Below are positions 43,642 to 53,515 of a DNA stretch of 64,000 nucleotides, piece after piece. The notes under the pieces were generated by a model that was not told the origin of the DNA, searched no databases, and was given only the letters and a program-made list of their open reading frames with translations. Each line of letters opens with the position of its first letter. Positions within the stretch are counted from its first letter, which is position 1. Source of the stretch: Mesorhizobium neociceri (GTDB lineage: Bacteria > Pseudomonadota > Alphaproteobacteria > Rhizobiales > Rhizobiaceae); the NCBI RefSeq assembly GCF_013520985.1, contig NZ_JACDTY010000002.1:372001-436000 (forward strand). Reading direction: 5' to 3'. Both the position numbers and the translations under genes were made by a program.

Positions 43642-43720
43642 CGTATTGCTGTAGTTTGTTGATGGCGGCGGGCGCCGGTCATGACGATGTCGGACCGGCG
43701 TAAAATCAGGAATCCTGAAT

Positions 43721-45217
43721 TTGGAAACCAGTGCATTCGATCCGCCCGAGGGCTCACTGCGCAAATCGGTCGGACGCGGCGCTGTCGTTACCGCCATGGC
43801 GCAAAGCGTCCGGGTCGCAACGCAGATCGTCTCCGTTGTCGTGCTGTCGCGGCTTCTGTCGCCGCAGGATTTCGGCGTGGTGGCGATGTGCGCGCCAGTG
43901 CTTGCCTTCATCGCGCTGTTTCAGGATTTCGGCCTGACCCAGGCGACGATCCAGAAGACCGGCATCCGGCACGAAGAGGTCAACTACCTCTTCTGGGTCA
44001 ATGTCGCCGTCAGTGCGGTGCTGGCCTGCGTGCTTGTGGGTGCAGCGCCGCTGGTTGCCGCATTCTATGGCGAACCGCGGGTGACGGGCCTGGTGGCCGC
44101 GTTCGGGCTGCAGATCATGGCCTATGGTCTCGGCGCCCAGCATCTGGCGCTGTTGACACGCCGCATGCAGTTTGCCCGGCTGGCGGCAATCGATGTGGCA
44201 AGCGCCGTCATTGGGCTCGCCGTCTCAATCGCCTGGACCTTCATCGACCGCTCCTATTGGGCGCTGTTTGCCGGTACGCTCACAGGTGCCGTGCTGCCGA
44301 CGCTTTGCTACTGGGCAAGCTCGCAATGGCGCCCCGGCCTGCCGCGCAAGGTCGACGGCATAAGGGCGCTGATCAATTTCGGCGCCGGCATTACCGGCTT
44401 CAACTTCGCCAATTTCTTTGCCCGCAACCTCGACAATGTGCTGATCGGCAAATATTGGGGCGAAGCCCAGCTCGGCCTCTATGACCGCGCCTACAAATTG
44501 CTGTTGTTTCCGCTGAGCCAGATCACCAATCCGCTGTCGAAAGTGATGGTGCCGGCACTGTCCAGGCTGAAGGACGAGCCGGACCGCTATCGCAGCGCCT
44601 ACCTGCGCGTCATGCCGCTGATCCTCTTGGTGGCACTGCCGGGCGTTGCCTTCGCCACCGCCATGTCCGACGTGCTCATTCCGTTCGTGCTTGGCGAACA
44701 GTGGCGTGCAAGCGCCTCGATCTTCCTGGCGCTCGGCTTTGCCGGGCTGTTGCAGCCGCTCAACAATCCGGCGGGATGGCTGTTCGTCAGCCAGGGCCGC
44801 TCCGGCGACTTCATGCGCTGGGGCATCGTCACGGCGGTGACATCGGTGATCGCCTTCGCCATCGGCCTGCCCTATGGCGCGTTCGGCGTCGCGGTCGCCT
44901 ACGCGGTCAGCGAATATCTGCGGACGCCGTTCCTGTGGCTCTATGTCGGCAAAAGCGGTCCGTTGCAGGCGCGCCATGTCCTGTACGCGGCAGCACCTTT
45001 CGTGCTTGGCGCGCATCTGGCGCTGGCCGCCGTGTGGTTCGCCAAGCCGCTGCTACCGGCACAGCCGGTCATCGCGCTGGCTGCCGGGGCCATGCTCGCC
45101 TACGCCATCACCATTCTCGTCTCGCTTTTGTTCGGCGCCGGCCGTGAGGCGCTCCGGGAGGCGGTGAAATTGATACCCGCACGGGGTTTTGCCCCGGCAC
45201 CCAGCGAGGCGAAGTGA
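43721..45217 (+). CDS. Polysaccharide flippase, Wzx/ExoT type
   Basis: A 498-residue membrane protein with about 12-14 helices and the MOP-superfamily start RGAVVTAMAQSVRVATQIVS followed by LSRLLSPQDFGVVAM. Such proteins flip lipid-linked repeat units to the periplasm. The TTG at 43721 follows an AGGAATCC site and gives the usual N-terminal length; no better ATG is near. It is divergent from exoL and is followed by the phosphoribosyltransferase-HAD gene after 36 bases. Confidence 0.88.
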   Translation: METSAFDPPEGSLRKSVGRGAVVTAMAQSVRVATQIVSVVVLSRLLSPQDFGVVAMCAPVLAFIALFQDFGLTQATIQKTGIRHEEVNYLFWVNVAVSAVLACVLVGAAPLVAAFYGEPRVTGLVAAFGLQIMAYGLGAQHLALLTRRMQFARLAAIDVASAVIGLAVSIAWTFIDRSYWALFAGTLTGAVLPTLCYWASSQWRPGLPRKVDGIRALINFGAGITGFNFANFFARNLDNVLIGKYWGEAQLGLYDRAYKLLLFPLSQITNPLSKVMVPALSRLKDEPDRYRSAYLRVMPLILLVALPGVAFATAMSDVLIPFVLGEQWRASASIFLALGFAGLLQPLNNPAGWLFVSQGRSGDFMRWGIVTAVTSVIAFAIGLPYGAFGVAVAYAVSEYLRTPFLWLYVGKSGPLQARHVLYAAAPFVLGAHLALAAVWFAKPLLPAQPVIALAAGAMLAYAITILVSLLFGAGREALREAVKLIPARGFAPAPSEAK

Positions 45218-45253
45218 CCATGCCGGTCGCGCGCCGATTTAAGGGCTAAGAGC

Positions 45254-46276
45254 ATGAATTACCGATCAATCTCCGACATGAACGACGCCATCCTGCGCAA
45301 TTTGCACCGGTTGCCGCGCGACATCGACCTGGTGGTGGGCGTTCCCCGCAGCGGCATTCTCGCGGCGACGCTGGTCAGCCTGACGGCCAACATCCCGATG
45401 ACCGATCTCGACAGCTTTCTCGCCGGCAGGATCTACACGTCGGGCATCACCAAGCGGCGCGCCGCGCTCGACCGGCAGCATGGCGACATGCGCAAGATCC
45501 TGGTGATCGACGACAGCATCGCCGGCGGCAATGCGATACGCGACGCCCGTACCAAGATCGCTGCCGCCGGTATCCAGGGCGATTTCGTCTACGCTGCGGT
45601 CTTTGGCCTGCAGCCCGAGCATCAGGAGACCGACATCGTGCTGGAGGTCGTGCCGCATCCCCGGATGTTCCAGTGGAACTTCATGCACCACATCTTCCTG
45701 GAACAGTGCTGCGTCGACATTGACGGCGTGCTCTGTCTCGACCCGACCGAGGAAGAAAACGACGACGGGCCGATCTACGAGAAATTCCTGGCCGAGGCGC
45801 GGACGCTGCTCGGGCCGACCCGCAAGATCGGTTGGCTGGTCACCAGCCGGCTGGAAAAATACCGCAAGCTGACCGAAGCCTGGCTCGCCAAACACGAGAT
45901 CAAATACGACCACCTGATCATGCTCGACCTGCCGAGCAAGGCGGAGCGGCAAAGGCTCGGCGCGCATGGCAGCTTCAAGGCCGAGTTCTACCGCAAGTCG
46001 AATGCCATCCTGTTCATCGAGAGCGAGCATGAGCAGGCGCTCAAGATCGCCAAGCTGTCGGGCAAGCCGGTGCTGTGTGTCGAAACCAACATCGTCAGCT
46101 TCCCCGACGCGCTGTCGCTGCCAGCGCTGGAGCAGGCGGCGCGCAACCTGCCGGCCAGGCTGCGCCAGATCAATTCGCCCGAGGGGCGCAAGTCTGTGGT
46201 CAAGAAGGCGGCGCGCACGCTGCTGGGCGAGCGCGGCTACGAGACGTTGAAGAACCGGGTCAAGCGGCCAGCTTAA
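45254..46276 (+). CDS. Phosphoribosyltransferase-HAD fusion protein
   Basis: A 340-residue protein. Residues 1-130 are a type I phosphoribosyltransferase with the PRPP loop ILVIDDSIAGGNAI and the dipeptide region VVGVPRSG. Residues about 150-290 resemble a HAD hydrolase (CVDIDGVLCLDPT, with the nucleophile-type Asp, then GWLVTSRLEKYRKLT). The pair suggests release or transfer of phosphate on a ribosyl or sugar compound. It follows the flippase gene on the same strand. Its role in EPS is unknown. Confidence 0.75.
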   Translation: MNYRSISDMNDAILRNLHRLPRDIDLVVGVPRSGILAATLVSLTANIPMTDLDSFLAGRIYTSGITKRRAALDRQHGDMRKILVIDDSIAGGNAIRDARTKIAAAGIQGDFVYAAVFGLQPEHQETDIVLEVVPHPRMFQWNFMHHIFLEQCCVDIDGVLCLDPTEEENDDGPIYEKFLAEARTLLGPTRKIGWLVTSRLEKYRKLTEAWLAKHEIKYDHLIMLDLPSKAERQRLGAHGSFKAEFYRKSNAILFIESEHEQALKIAKLSGKPVLCVETNIVSFPDALSLPALEQAARNLPARLRQINSPEGRKSVVKKAARTLLGERGYETLKNRVKRPA

Positions 46277-46295
46277 AGTCCGTCGACACAGCGTG

Positions 46296-47375
46296 CTACG
46301 CGGCTCGGCGCGGCCTCTGTTGCGCCGCCCGGTCGATCAGCGAGAAGAAGGTCGCGAACTGGGCTTCGGGGTTGAGCGCCGGCCGCTCCGAGAAGGTCCG
46401 CGCTGCCGCTGATATCCGCGTGTATTCCTCAGCGTCGTTCCACAGCCGCCTGACCGCCGCTGCCCAGTCGGCGAGCGGCGCGTCATAGTCCAGCACCACG
46501 CCGCCGGAGCCGATTGCTTCGGGCAGGCCGCCGCGGCGCGAACCGACCACGGGAATGCCGCTGCAATGGGCCTCCGACGCCACACGGCCCCAGGCCTCTT
46601 CCCACTTTGAGGGGGCCAGCAGGATCTTTGTGCGGCCATAAACGGTCTTCATGTCGCTGGTGCGGCTCTCCAGCGTGACGTTGCCGAGCGGCGCGATGGT
46701 CGCCTCGATGCGGGCGCGATGGTCGTCTTCCAGCTTCCAGCTTTCAACGAACAGGAACGAAATTTCGGGGCAGGCGCCGGCAATGCGCACCGCAAGGTCG
46801 AAGCCTTTTTCCTCATAGGGATTGATCAGCGTGACGAATTCGCCGGTCGTCGGCGTCGCATAATGCGCCGGGTTGATCATCGGCGGAATGACGGTGGCAT
46901 CGATGCCGAATTTTTCCTTGTAGGTGCGCGCAGTGAATTCGGAATTGGCGATGTAAAGCGCCGAATCCAGTTCGCGCAGGTCGCCGGCCAGTTCGTGGAA
47001 TTCGACATTCCTGAGATAGACGACCAGCGGCACACCCTCGACCTGCAGCGCCTTGCCGATCGGAACCGAGTTGTGGCACTGGACCACGGCGACATCCGGC
47101 TTGAGCTTCTTGACGGCAAAGCCGGCCGCCTCCCAGGGATACCAGGCCCGCACCACGGGATAGCCGAGGTGGGAATCGATGGCGCCGCGCTGCCGCAGGA
47201 GCTTCATCTTGGCGCGCGCCTTGAGGCCGAACATGCCATCGCCGAACAGCGCGGCCAGCACCGAGGCTTCGTGGCCATGTTCGAGCAACTGCTCGGCCAG
47301 ATGGTGCGTGCTGGACTGGACGCCGCCGCTGAATTCGGGCGGATAGCCGCTGCCGCCTGCAAAAAGCACTTTCAT
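46296..47375 (-). CDS. Glycosyltransferase family 4
   Basis: A 359-residue GT-B enzyme with the glycine-rich acceptor loop GGSGYPPEFSGGVQSSTHHL and the donor-site motif APSKWEEAWGRVASEAHCSG with the E-x7-E pattern. It uses a nucleotide-activated sugar in the cytoplasm. AAGGAG lies nine bases before the ATG at 47375. It is convergent with the phosphoribosyltransferase gene, with a 19-base gap. Confidence 0.85.
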   Translation of the reverse strand: MKVLFAGGSGYPPEFSGGVQSSTHHLAEQLLEHGHEASVLAALFGDGMFGLKARAKMKLLRQRGAIDSHLGYPVVRAWYPWEAAGFAVKKLKPDVAVVQCHNSVPIGKALQVEGVPLVVYLRNVEFHELAGDLRELDSALYIANSEFTARTYKEKFGIDATVIPPMINPAHYATPTTGEFVTLINPYEEKGFDLAVRIAGACPEISFLFVESWKLEDDHRARIEATIAPLGNVTLESRTSDMKTVYGRTKILLAPSKWEEAWGRVASEAHCSGIPVVGSRRGGLPEAIGSGGVVLDYDAPLADWAAAVRRLWNDAEEYTRISAAARTFSERPALNPEAQFATFFSLIDRAAQQRPRRAA

Positions 47376-47431
47376 CGGACTAGGCTCCTTGTCGTTATTC
47401 TGGATGGCGACAGACGCCGCTGTTGCCGGGC

Positions 47432-47881
47432 TTACGCGACCTTTGGCGGCTCCAGATTGGCGAATGGATTGGTGCATGACTGCCACCCGGTGAAGCGGAT
47501 CGGGTCGTTCGGCGAGCTGCGCCAGGCATAGTCGGTCAGCATGTGGAATTCAGCCAGCACGACGCGGTCGAAATGCCTGAGATAGCGCCTTTTCTCCCGC
47601 GGCAGCAGCTGGCGCGCCTCACCTAGTCTCGCCGTCTCGAGCAGGGTGATGGCGTCGCCCAGGTTTCCGCCCGGGGATATCCAGGGATTGCGGTTTTGAA
47701 ATTCCAGCACGAACTGCTGCAGATGTTCTACGCGTATGTTCAATTTGCCGAGGTATTTTTCGAGCGTGATCAGGACCAGATCCTCGTCCGAGAAGGAGGA
47801 CACGGCGGCATAGGCGATGCCGGTCGAGGCAACCCCGCCGGCGACGAAGGCCAGTGCTGCACGTCGTGATATCTTCGTCAT
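47432..47881 (-). CDS. Tat-exported small subunit candidate (gluconate 2-dehydrogenase subunit 3-like)
   Basis: A 149-residue protein with a twin-arginine signal (KISRRAALAFVAGGVASTG). The remainder is helical and soluble. It is encoded 14 bases after the GMC oxidoreductase gene, an arrangement found for small subunits of membrane-bound GMC dehydrogenases, where the small subunit carries the Tat signal for export of the pair. The family assignment is from position and layout and is tentative. AAAGGAG precedes the ATG at 47881. Confidence 0.6.
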   Translation of the reverse strand: MTKISRRAALAFVAGGVASTGIAYAAVSSFSDEDLVLITLEKYLGKLNIRVEHLQQFVLEFQNRNPWISPGGNLGDAITLLETARLGEARQLLPREKRRYLRHFDRVVLAEFHMLTDYAWRSSPNDPIRFTGWQSCTNPFANLEPPKVA

Positions 47882-47895
47882 TCCGGCAGCTCCTT

Positions 47896-49344
47896 TCATG
47901 CCGCTATCCGGCTTGCCGCACGCAAGGAGAGCGCTGCCGCTGTCAGGCTCGGATTGACACAGGAACAGCTCGGATAAGAGCTGGTGCCGACGACGACCAG
48001 GTTCCTCACCTGGTGGTGGATCATGTCGCGGTCGATCACCGAATCGGCCGGACCCGTGCCCATTCGCAACGTGCCCTGGACATGCGATTCGGTCGGCCGG
48101 ATGCCACGGTCGAAGATCCTTTCCACCGGCAGGGGGCCGAGCAGCGCCGGCAGCTTGTCCAGCGCTTTCGCCATACCCTTGACGGCGTAGTCGGACGCCC
48201 CCTTGAAAGAGACGAAGGCATTCTCGTCCTTGTCGAGGACGACGAGATTTTCCGGGTCGAGCAGGTTCTCCGTCACCATGACGATCGGCAATGTCTGCCG
48301 CAGCCGTCCCTTCTCCGCCCGCATGCCGTGCTGCCAGCGGTTTTCGAAATAGACGAGCGCCGCCCCGTGCTCCGCCCTGTGCGGCCCGTCATAGAGGCCG
48401 AAGTTCAATCCGGTGGTGATGGTGGAGCCGTCGAAATTGTCGATGCCGTCGAGATAGACCTCGAAGTTCCAGCCATAGGATTCATGCAGGCCGAGGCCGA
48501 CGAATTCACCGCCCAGCCCGGAGCGCAGCATGATCGCCGGGCTCTGGATGGCATTGGCGCCGAGCACGAACAGGTCGCCGCTGACCGTGTACTCCTTGCC
48601 GTCATGCATGAACGTCACCGAACGCACGGAACCACCGACATGATCGAGCCGCCGCACTTCCGCGCCGAGGCAGACCGAAACGTCGGGATGCTCGAAGACG
48701 TGCATGAGGCCATTGTTGACGGTGAATTTCGCATCGGCCGGACAGAGCCAGCAACGCAGATTGGCGCAGCACGATGTGCGCTGCGACGTCGGCACCCGGG
48801 CGCGGGCGGTCGGCATGACGAAATGCTGGCCCGGCTGCGCCGCCTTCATCATCCGGTCCGGCGTCGACATGCGATGCGGCGGCTGCGGAAACGGCTTTGA
48901 GCGCGGCAGCATCGTCGCCATGTCGGGATCGCCCGAGATCGACATGACCTCCTCCGCCTCGCAGTAGAAAGGCTCGAGCTCGTCATAGGAGATCGGCCAG
49001 TCATTGCCGATGCCGTAGAGGCTTTTCAGGCGGAAGTCGTTGGGGTGGAATCGTGGCGTCTGCGCAAACCAGCAATTGGTGCCGCCGCCGAGCCCGATCG
49101 TGTAGTTCCACGGCTTGTCGGCATTGTCGGTCTTGTAGGTCGTCTCGTCATCGATGTCGGTGTTGGCATTCTGCTGGAGCTGCCATTCATGCGTGTTGTG
49201 GCGGCCCCACTCCAGCACCAGGATGCGCGCCTTGCGCCGCTGGGCGAAGGCATGCAGGAAGAAGGCCGATCCGAAACCGGAGCCGATCGCGACGAGATCG
49301 AAATGCTCGTTGGCGATTTGCTCGGGCTTGACGTCCAGCACCAT
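47896..49344 (-). CDS. GMC family oxidoreductase (FAD-dependent sugar or polyol dehydrogenase)
   Basis: A 482-residue flavoprotein. The FAD motif is VAIGSGFGSAFFLHAF, and the GMC stretch is TIGLGGGTNCWFAQTPRF. The C-terminus has SHVQGTLRMGTGPADSVIDR and ends SYPSCSCVNPSLTAAALSLR. A Cys-rich patch near residue 185 (SCCANLRCWLCP) is unusual. No signal is present, so export may depend on the Tat subunit encoded next. It may oxidise a sugar in the periplasm; its link to EPS is positional. Confidence 0.8.
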   Translation of the reverse strand: MVLDVKPEQIANEHFDLVAIGSGFGSAFFLHAFAQRRKARILVLEWGRHNTHEWQLQQNANTDIDDETTYKTDNADKPWNYTIGLGGGTNCWFAQTPRFHPNDFRLKSLYGIGNDWPISYDELEPFYCEAEEVMSISGDPDMATMLPRSKPFPQPPHRMSTPDRMMKAAQPGQHFVMPTARARVPTSQRTSCCANLRCWLCPADAKFTVNNGLMHVFEHPDVSVCLGAEVRRLDHVGGSVRSVTFMHDGKEYTVSGDLFVLGANAIQSPAIMLRSGLGGEFVGLGLHESYGWNFEVYLDGIDNFDGSTITTGLNFGLYDGPHRAEHGAALVYFENRWQHGMRAEKGRLRQTLPIVMVTENLLDPENLVVLDKDENAFVSFKGASDYAVKGMAKALDKLPALLGPLPVERIFDRGIRPTESHVQGTLRMGTGPADSVIDRDMIHHQVRNLVVVGTSSYPSCSCVNPSLTAAALSLRAASRIAA

Positions 49345-49444
49345 CAGATCCTGCCTTCTTTCACGACTGGCGCATTCAACCGGTGGCCTCGTTGTCGCTC
49401 GTCGAGGCCCAACCGGTCGGTCAATCTGTTTTCGCTGCCTGTCT

Positions 49445-50776
49445 TCACGCCGCCATCCTGCCGATCGAGAAATACTCGATGCCGTGGCGGGCGATGACCT
49501 TGGGATCGTAGAGGTTGCGGCCGTCGAAGATGACCGGCGTGGTCAGCGCATCCTTTACCGCGTCGAAGGACGGGGCGCGGAAACTCTTCCACTCGGTGGC
49601 GATCAGCAACGCGTCGGCGCCGCGTAGCGCCGCCTCCTTGGTGCCGCACAAAAGCAGATCGTCGCGCAGGCCATAGATGGCCTGGCATTCCTGCATCGCC
49701 TCGGGATCATAGGCCTGCACCTTGGCGCCGGCCTGCCACAGCGCTTCCATCAGGACGCGTGCCGGCGCCTCGCGCATGTCGTCGGTGTTGGGCTTGAAGG
49801 CGAGGCCCCAGAGCGCGAAAGTCTTGCCCTTGAGGTTGCCCTTGAAGTAGCGGTTCACCTTGTCAAACAGCACCGACTTCTGCGCGTTGTTGCGCTCCTC
49901 GACGGCACGCAGCAGCTTGGCGTCGAACTTGACCCCCTCGGCGGTCTTGATCAACGCGCGCACGTCCTTGGGGAAGCACGAGCCACCATAGCCGAGGCCG
50001 GGATAGATGAAGTGGTAGCCGATGCGCGGATCCGAGCCGATACCCTTGCGCACCTCCTCGATGTCGGCACCGAGTTCCTCGGCCAGATTGGCCATCTCGT
50101 TCATGAAGGAGATCTTGGTCGCCAGCATGCAGTTGGCGGCGTATTTGGTGAATTCGGCGCTGCGCACGTCCATCACGATCATCTTCTCGTGGTTGCGGTT
50201 GAACGGCGCGTAGAGCTCGCGCATCACCGCCTCGGTGTCCTCGCTGTTGGTGCCGACGATGATGCGGTCCGGCTTCATGCAGTCGGCGACGGCGGAGCCT
50301 TCCTTGAGGAATTCCGGATTGGAGGCCACGTCGAAAGCCAGGTCCTCGCGTCCGCGCGCCTTCAGCGTCTCGGCGATTTTGGCCTTGACCTTTTCGCAGG
50401 TGCCGACCGGCACGGTCGACTTGCCGACGACGATCTTGGGCGAGTCCATCTCGCGGCCGATGGTCTCGGCCACCGCCAGCACGTATTTGAGGTCGGCTGA
50501 GCCGTCCTCGCCGGGCGGCGTGCCGACCGCGATCATCTGGATCTCGCCATGCTTGACGCCGGCCGCGGCGTCGGTGGTGAACTTGATGCGGCCGGCGGCG
50601 TGGTTCTCCTTGACCAGGGCCTCCAGTCCCGGCTCGAAAATCGGCACCAGGCCCTGGTTGAGCCGCTCGACTTTCTTTTCGTCGACATCGACGCACACCA
50701 CCTGGTGCCCGACTTCCGCCAGCACCGCGGCCTGCACGAGACCGACATAGCCAATTCCAAAGACCGTCAAATTCAT
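49445..50776 (-). CDS. ugd: UDP-glucose 6-dehydrogenase
   Basis: A 443-residue enzyme with NAD motif [20 protein letters not shown], the catalytic Cys near residue 266 in [15 protein letters not shown] and the C-terminal domain [19 protein letters not shown]. It makes UDP-glucuronate from UDP-glucose (product of exoN). Its presence suggests that the polymer or LPS contains uronic acid. The rhizobial name rkpK is also used. Genes on both sides are transcribed in the same direction. Confidence 0.93.
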   Translation of the reverse strand: MNLTVFGIGYVGLVQAAVLAEVGHQVVCVDVDEKKVERLNQGLVPIFEPGLEALVKENHAAGRIKFTTDAAAGVKHGEIQMIAVGTPPGEDGSADLKYVLAVAETIGREMDSPKIVVGKSTVPVGTCEKVKAKIAETLKARGREDLAFDVASNPEFLKEGSAVADCMKPDRIIVGTNSEDTEAVMRELYAPFNRNHEKMIVMDVRSAEFTKYAANCMLATKISFMNEMANLAEELGADIEEVRKGIGSDPRIGYHFIYPGLGYGGSCFPKDVRALIKTAEGVKFDAKLLRAVEERNNAQKSVLFDKVNRYFKGNLKGKTFALWGLAFKPNTDDMREAPARVLMEALWQAGAKVQAYDPEAMQECQAIYGLRDDLLLCGTKEAALRGADALLIATEWKSFRAPSFDAVKDALTTPVIFDGRNLYDPKVIARHGIEYFSIGRMAA

Positions 50777-50831
50777 TCGGGTTAATTCCTGTTCACGCCC
50801 TTTGGCCTGATATGGCCGAGCCGGTTCAGAT

Positions 50832-51713
50832 CTACTTTATGCTGCTTACACTACATGCCAGCGATTCCGGAAACTGGCACGGCTGGCCGAGCGCGGTGAA
50901 GGCGACGCGCTGCACCTGCATCGACACCTGGCGGCCGGGATCCGAAAAGGCGCCCATCCAGTTTTTCAGCGTGTCACTGCCCCAGAGGCTGAAGAATATC
51001 TTCTGCGAATGGGTCGGCAATTGCTCGGGATCGGTGACTTCCTGGACCAGCTTGCCGTTGACGTACCAGCGCAGCCGGTCCTTTTCCCAGATGAAGGCGT
51101 AGTCGTTGAAGCCCTTGTCGGTGCCGCCTTCGACTTCGGCCAGCTTCTCGTTCTTGGGCTTGCCGGCGATATAGCTGTTGACCTGGACCTTTGAGGTGTC
51201 CTTGGTCAGGACCTCGAAGTCGATCTCGTACCAGGGCTGTTTGTCGGCCGGGCCGATATAGGTGAAGAACGCGGCGTTGAGGCCCGAGCCGGTGTCGGTC
51301 TTCATCCGCGCCTCATAGGTTCCGTAGCCAAAGCGCTGCTTGGTCTGGATCTCGGCGCAGGCGAACTCGCGGTCCTTCAGCTTGCGCTTTTCGAAGCCGA
51401 GCGTCAGCATGTTGTCGGAAAGTTTGACCAGGCTCTTCGACCAAGTGCAGTTCTGGTGATTGCCGTTCGACCAGCCGTCGGAGACATACCAGCGCGAGCG
51501 ATCGAAACTTTTGAAATCGTCGACGAAGGACGGGGCGCTTTGCATCTCCGGGGAAGCGTCCTGGGCGCGCGCGGGCTGCGCGGCGCCGAAAAGAGCTGCG
51601 GCCGCCGCCAGCAGAAGCGCGCCAACGGAGAGAAGACGCATTTGCCGATTTGGCTGCGCCGAAATCATGGCATCGACTGCCACGCTGGGGGTCGTCTTCG
51701 GATCTGCGTTCAT
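50832..51713 (-). CDS. exoK: Endo-beta-glycanase ExoK, glycoside hydrolase family 16
   Basis: A 293-residue secreted enzyme. The signal peptide is the run [20 protein letters not shown] ending ARA near residue 50; a start at an internal ATG (residue 16 or 25) may be the true one. The GH16 catalytic motif E-x-D-x-x-E is in [11 protein letters not shown] near residue 166. ExoK of Sinorhizobium cuts nascent succinoglycan to low-molecular-weight forms. It lies next to ugd on the same strand. Confidence 0.88.
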   Translation of the reverse strand: MNADPKTTPSVAVDAMISAQPNRQMRLLSVGALLLAAAAALFGAAQPARAQDASPEMQSAPSFVDDFKSFDRSRWYVSDGWSNGNHQNCTWSKSLVKLSDNMLTLGFEKRKLKDREFACAEIQTKQRFGYGTYEARMKTDTGSGLNAAFFTYIGPADKQPWYEIDFEVLTKDTSKVQVNSYIAGKPKNEKLAEVEGGTDKGFNDYAFIWEKDRLRWYVNGKLVQEVTDPEQLPTHSQKIFFSLWGSDTLKNWMGAFSDPGRQVSMQVQRVAFTALGQPCQFPESLACSVSSIK

Positions 51714-51834
51714 ATCAATTCACCTTTGTGCTGTTCCGCCCCAACCCAAAGTCACCGACTGGCCCACATCCCAACGGGCCGATCCCGATCCTCCGTCCCC
51801 TCGAACTTTCTTGTTTGTGCCTCGTATGACGGCT

Positions 51835-52230
51835 TCAGCCGAAGCGGCCTGCGGATTTGACGTGTTCGGCCTGCGAATCAGAACCCTTGCCATTCTCGTC
51901 GACGATCGCGTCGAGTGAATGACGCAGTTCCTTCATCCGGCTGGTCTGGCGCACCAATTCGGCGATGCGGTGTTCGCAATTCAGGATCGATTTCGTCAAC
52001 TCGCCGACCTCAAACTGCTTGCTCGCCGACGACGAGCCATTCTCCATCGACTCGACGAGGAAGGCCGCGTTGGTGGATTTCGACCGATAGCGATTCTCCA
52101 GCCCGGTTTTCTCGGCCGCGATCTCGGCTGTGATCTGATCCAGCAGCTTTGCCAGACGATCGAAGCGTGCCAGATCGGTCTGTTTGTCCCGGGCCGGGTC
52201 TCTCGACCTGAAGCCGAAAATCGAAGCCAT
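51835..52230 (-). CDS. Hypothetical coiled-coil protein in the exo locus
   Basis: A 131-residue soluble, charged, helical protein with heptad-like stretches (FDRLAKLLDQITAEIAAEKT, then ELTKSILNCEHRIAELVRQT). No family is recognised. GGAAGG precedes the ATG at 52230. A TTGC-N3-GCAA-type box lies 20 bases upstream of the start, so it may be co-regulated with exo genes. Confidence 0.65.
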   Translation of the reverse strand: MASIFGFRSRDPARDKQTDLARFDRLAKLLDQITAEIAAEKTGLENRYRSKSTNAAFLVESMENGSSSASKQFEVGELTKSILNCEHRIAELVRQTSRMKELRHSLDAIVDENGKGSDSQAEHVKSAGRFG

Positions 52231-52248
52231 TCGGTTGGCCTTCCAAAA

Positions 52249-52264
52249 TTGCTGCACCGCAACA
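52249..52264. promoter_or_regulatory. TTGCTGCACCGCAACA box
   Basis: CTGC-N3-GCAA near palindrome in the leader or promoter region of the coiled-coil gene. It belongs to the box family described at 13447. Confidence 0.45.
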
Positions 52265-52356
52265 TACAGTGCCATCGTCGGAGCGCGTAGGCAACCTCCG
52301 AGTTTCAGAAAGGTAATTTTTTCAGCCTCACGGCGGTTGTCCGAGGCTAGTGTACT

Positions 52357-53373
52357 CTACTTTTCCGTCGCCGTGCTGGTGCCAGCCATGAGGAAGCGCA
52401 AGGGCGGCACCGGCTGCTGCCGTGGGGACAGACCGGCGTGGCGAAACAACGCATCCAGCTTGTCCGAGGCCACACCGCGAACGATGGGAATGAGGTTCGA
52501 CTGGCTGGCCAGCGCATAGGCGGCGGCCGAAGCCATGCCGCGCTCGGCCTTCACGTCGAGGAAATTGCGCAGCCGGTATTTGTCGCGCACATGCCGCTCG
52601 TGCTTGCGCAGCACGGCCTTTGACCCCTCGGGCAGACTATCGATCTTCAGTAGCGCCAGATCGGCATCGGCCAGACGCTTCAGGTCCTGCGTCTTGTGCC
52701 GGCCGCTCAGCGAATCGGCGCGCACGATTGCGCCATAGCCGCAGGACCGGATGACCTTGAAGCGCGCACCGCGGGCAAAGGCGCGGGCATAGAGTTCATA
52801 GTCTTCGCCCAGGCGCAGATTTTCGTCATAGCGCAGCCCATGCCTGTCGAGAAAAGCCCTTGATATGACCGGCTTGAGGAAGCCGAGTTCGCCGCGCTGG
52901 ACGCGCCGCCTTGAAATGTTGCCCTCGATGAAACGCTCGAAATCGAGGAATTCCGGGTCAGCCGAAAAGGTCGGGGCGACGATCTTGGAGACATCGGTCG
53001 CCGTATCGTCTCGGATCAGCATGATGTTGTCGGCGGCGAAATCCCAATCGGCGCTGGCAAACAGCTGGCGGAACCGGCCCTCAAGGAAGAAATCGTCGGC
53101 GTCGAGAATGCTGATGAAGGGCGATTTCGACCCGGCAATGGCGGCATTGCGGGCAAAGGACGGTCCACGATTGACGTCAAGGCGGATGACCGAAAGCCGG
53201 CCGCTGCCATCATCGGCGGCAGTGGCGACTTTTGCGGTGTCGTCGGTGGAGGCATCGTCGACGACGACGACTTCCGCCACCTCCGGCTCGCGCAGCGCCG
53301 AGGCGATGGCCGCGGGAATAGTCCGGGCCGCGTTGCGGGCCGCGATGATCACGCAGACCTGGGGTACTGTCAT
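52357..53373 (-). CDS. Glycosyltransferase family 2 (ExoO-like)
   Basis: A 338-residue GT2 protein starting with VCVIIAARNAARTIPAAIAS, with SILDADDFFLEGRF as the metal motif and GLRYDENLRLGEDYELYARA as the acidic motif. It is a paralogue of the 39427 gene. The ATG at 53373 follows AAAGGCA. It lies between the coiled-coil gene and the nucleotidyltransferase of the lasso cluster, all on the minus strand. Confidence 0.85.
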   Translation of the reverse strand: MTVPQVCVIIAARNAARTIPAAIASALREPEVAEVVVVDDASTDDTAKVATAADDGSGRLSVIRLDVNRGPSFARNAAIAGSKSPFISILDADDFFLEGRFRQLFASADWDFAADNIMLIRDDTATDVSKIVAPTFSADPEFLDFERFIEGNISRRRVQRGELGFLKPVISRAFLDRHGLRYDENLRLGEDYELYARAFARGARFKVIRSCGYGAIVRADSLSGRHKTQDLKRLADADLALLKIDSLPEGSKAVLRKHERHVRDKYRLRNFLDVKAERGMASAAAYALASQSNLIPIVRGVASDKLDALFRHAGLSPRQQPVPPLRFLMAGTSTATEK

Positions 53374-53515
53374 GGGGATGCCTTTCGATTGCACAGATGG
53401 TTGCTGACTTCCCCGCCCTTGGCCTGTCCGGAGCCCAACCCATCCTCCCATGATCCGTCGCCACCCAACCGGGACGGAACCGTCTCTGCCTGCTGCCGTT
53501 CCGCGATAGCCATCG

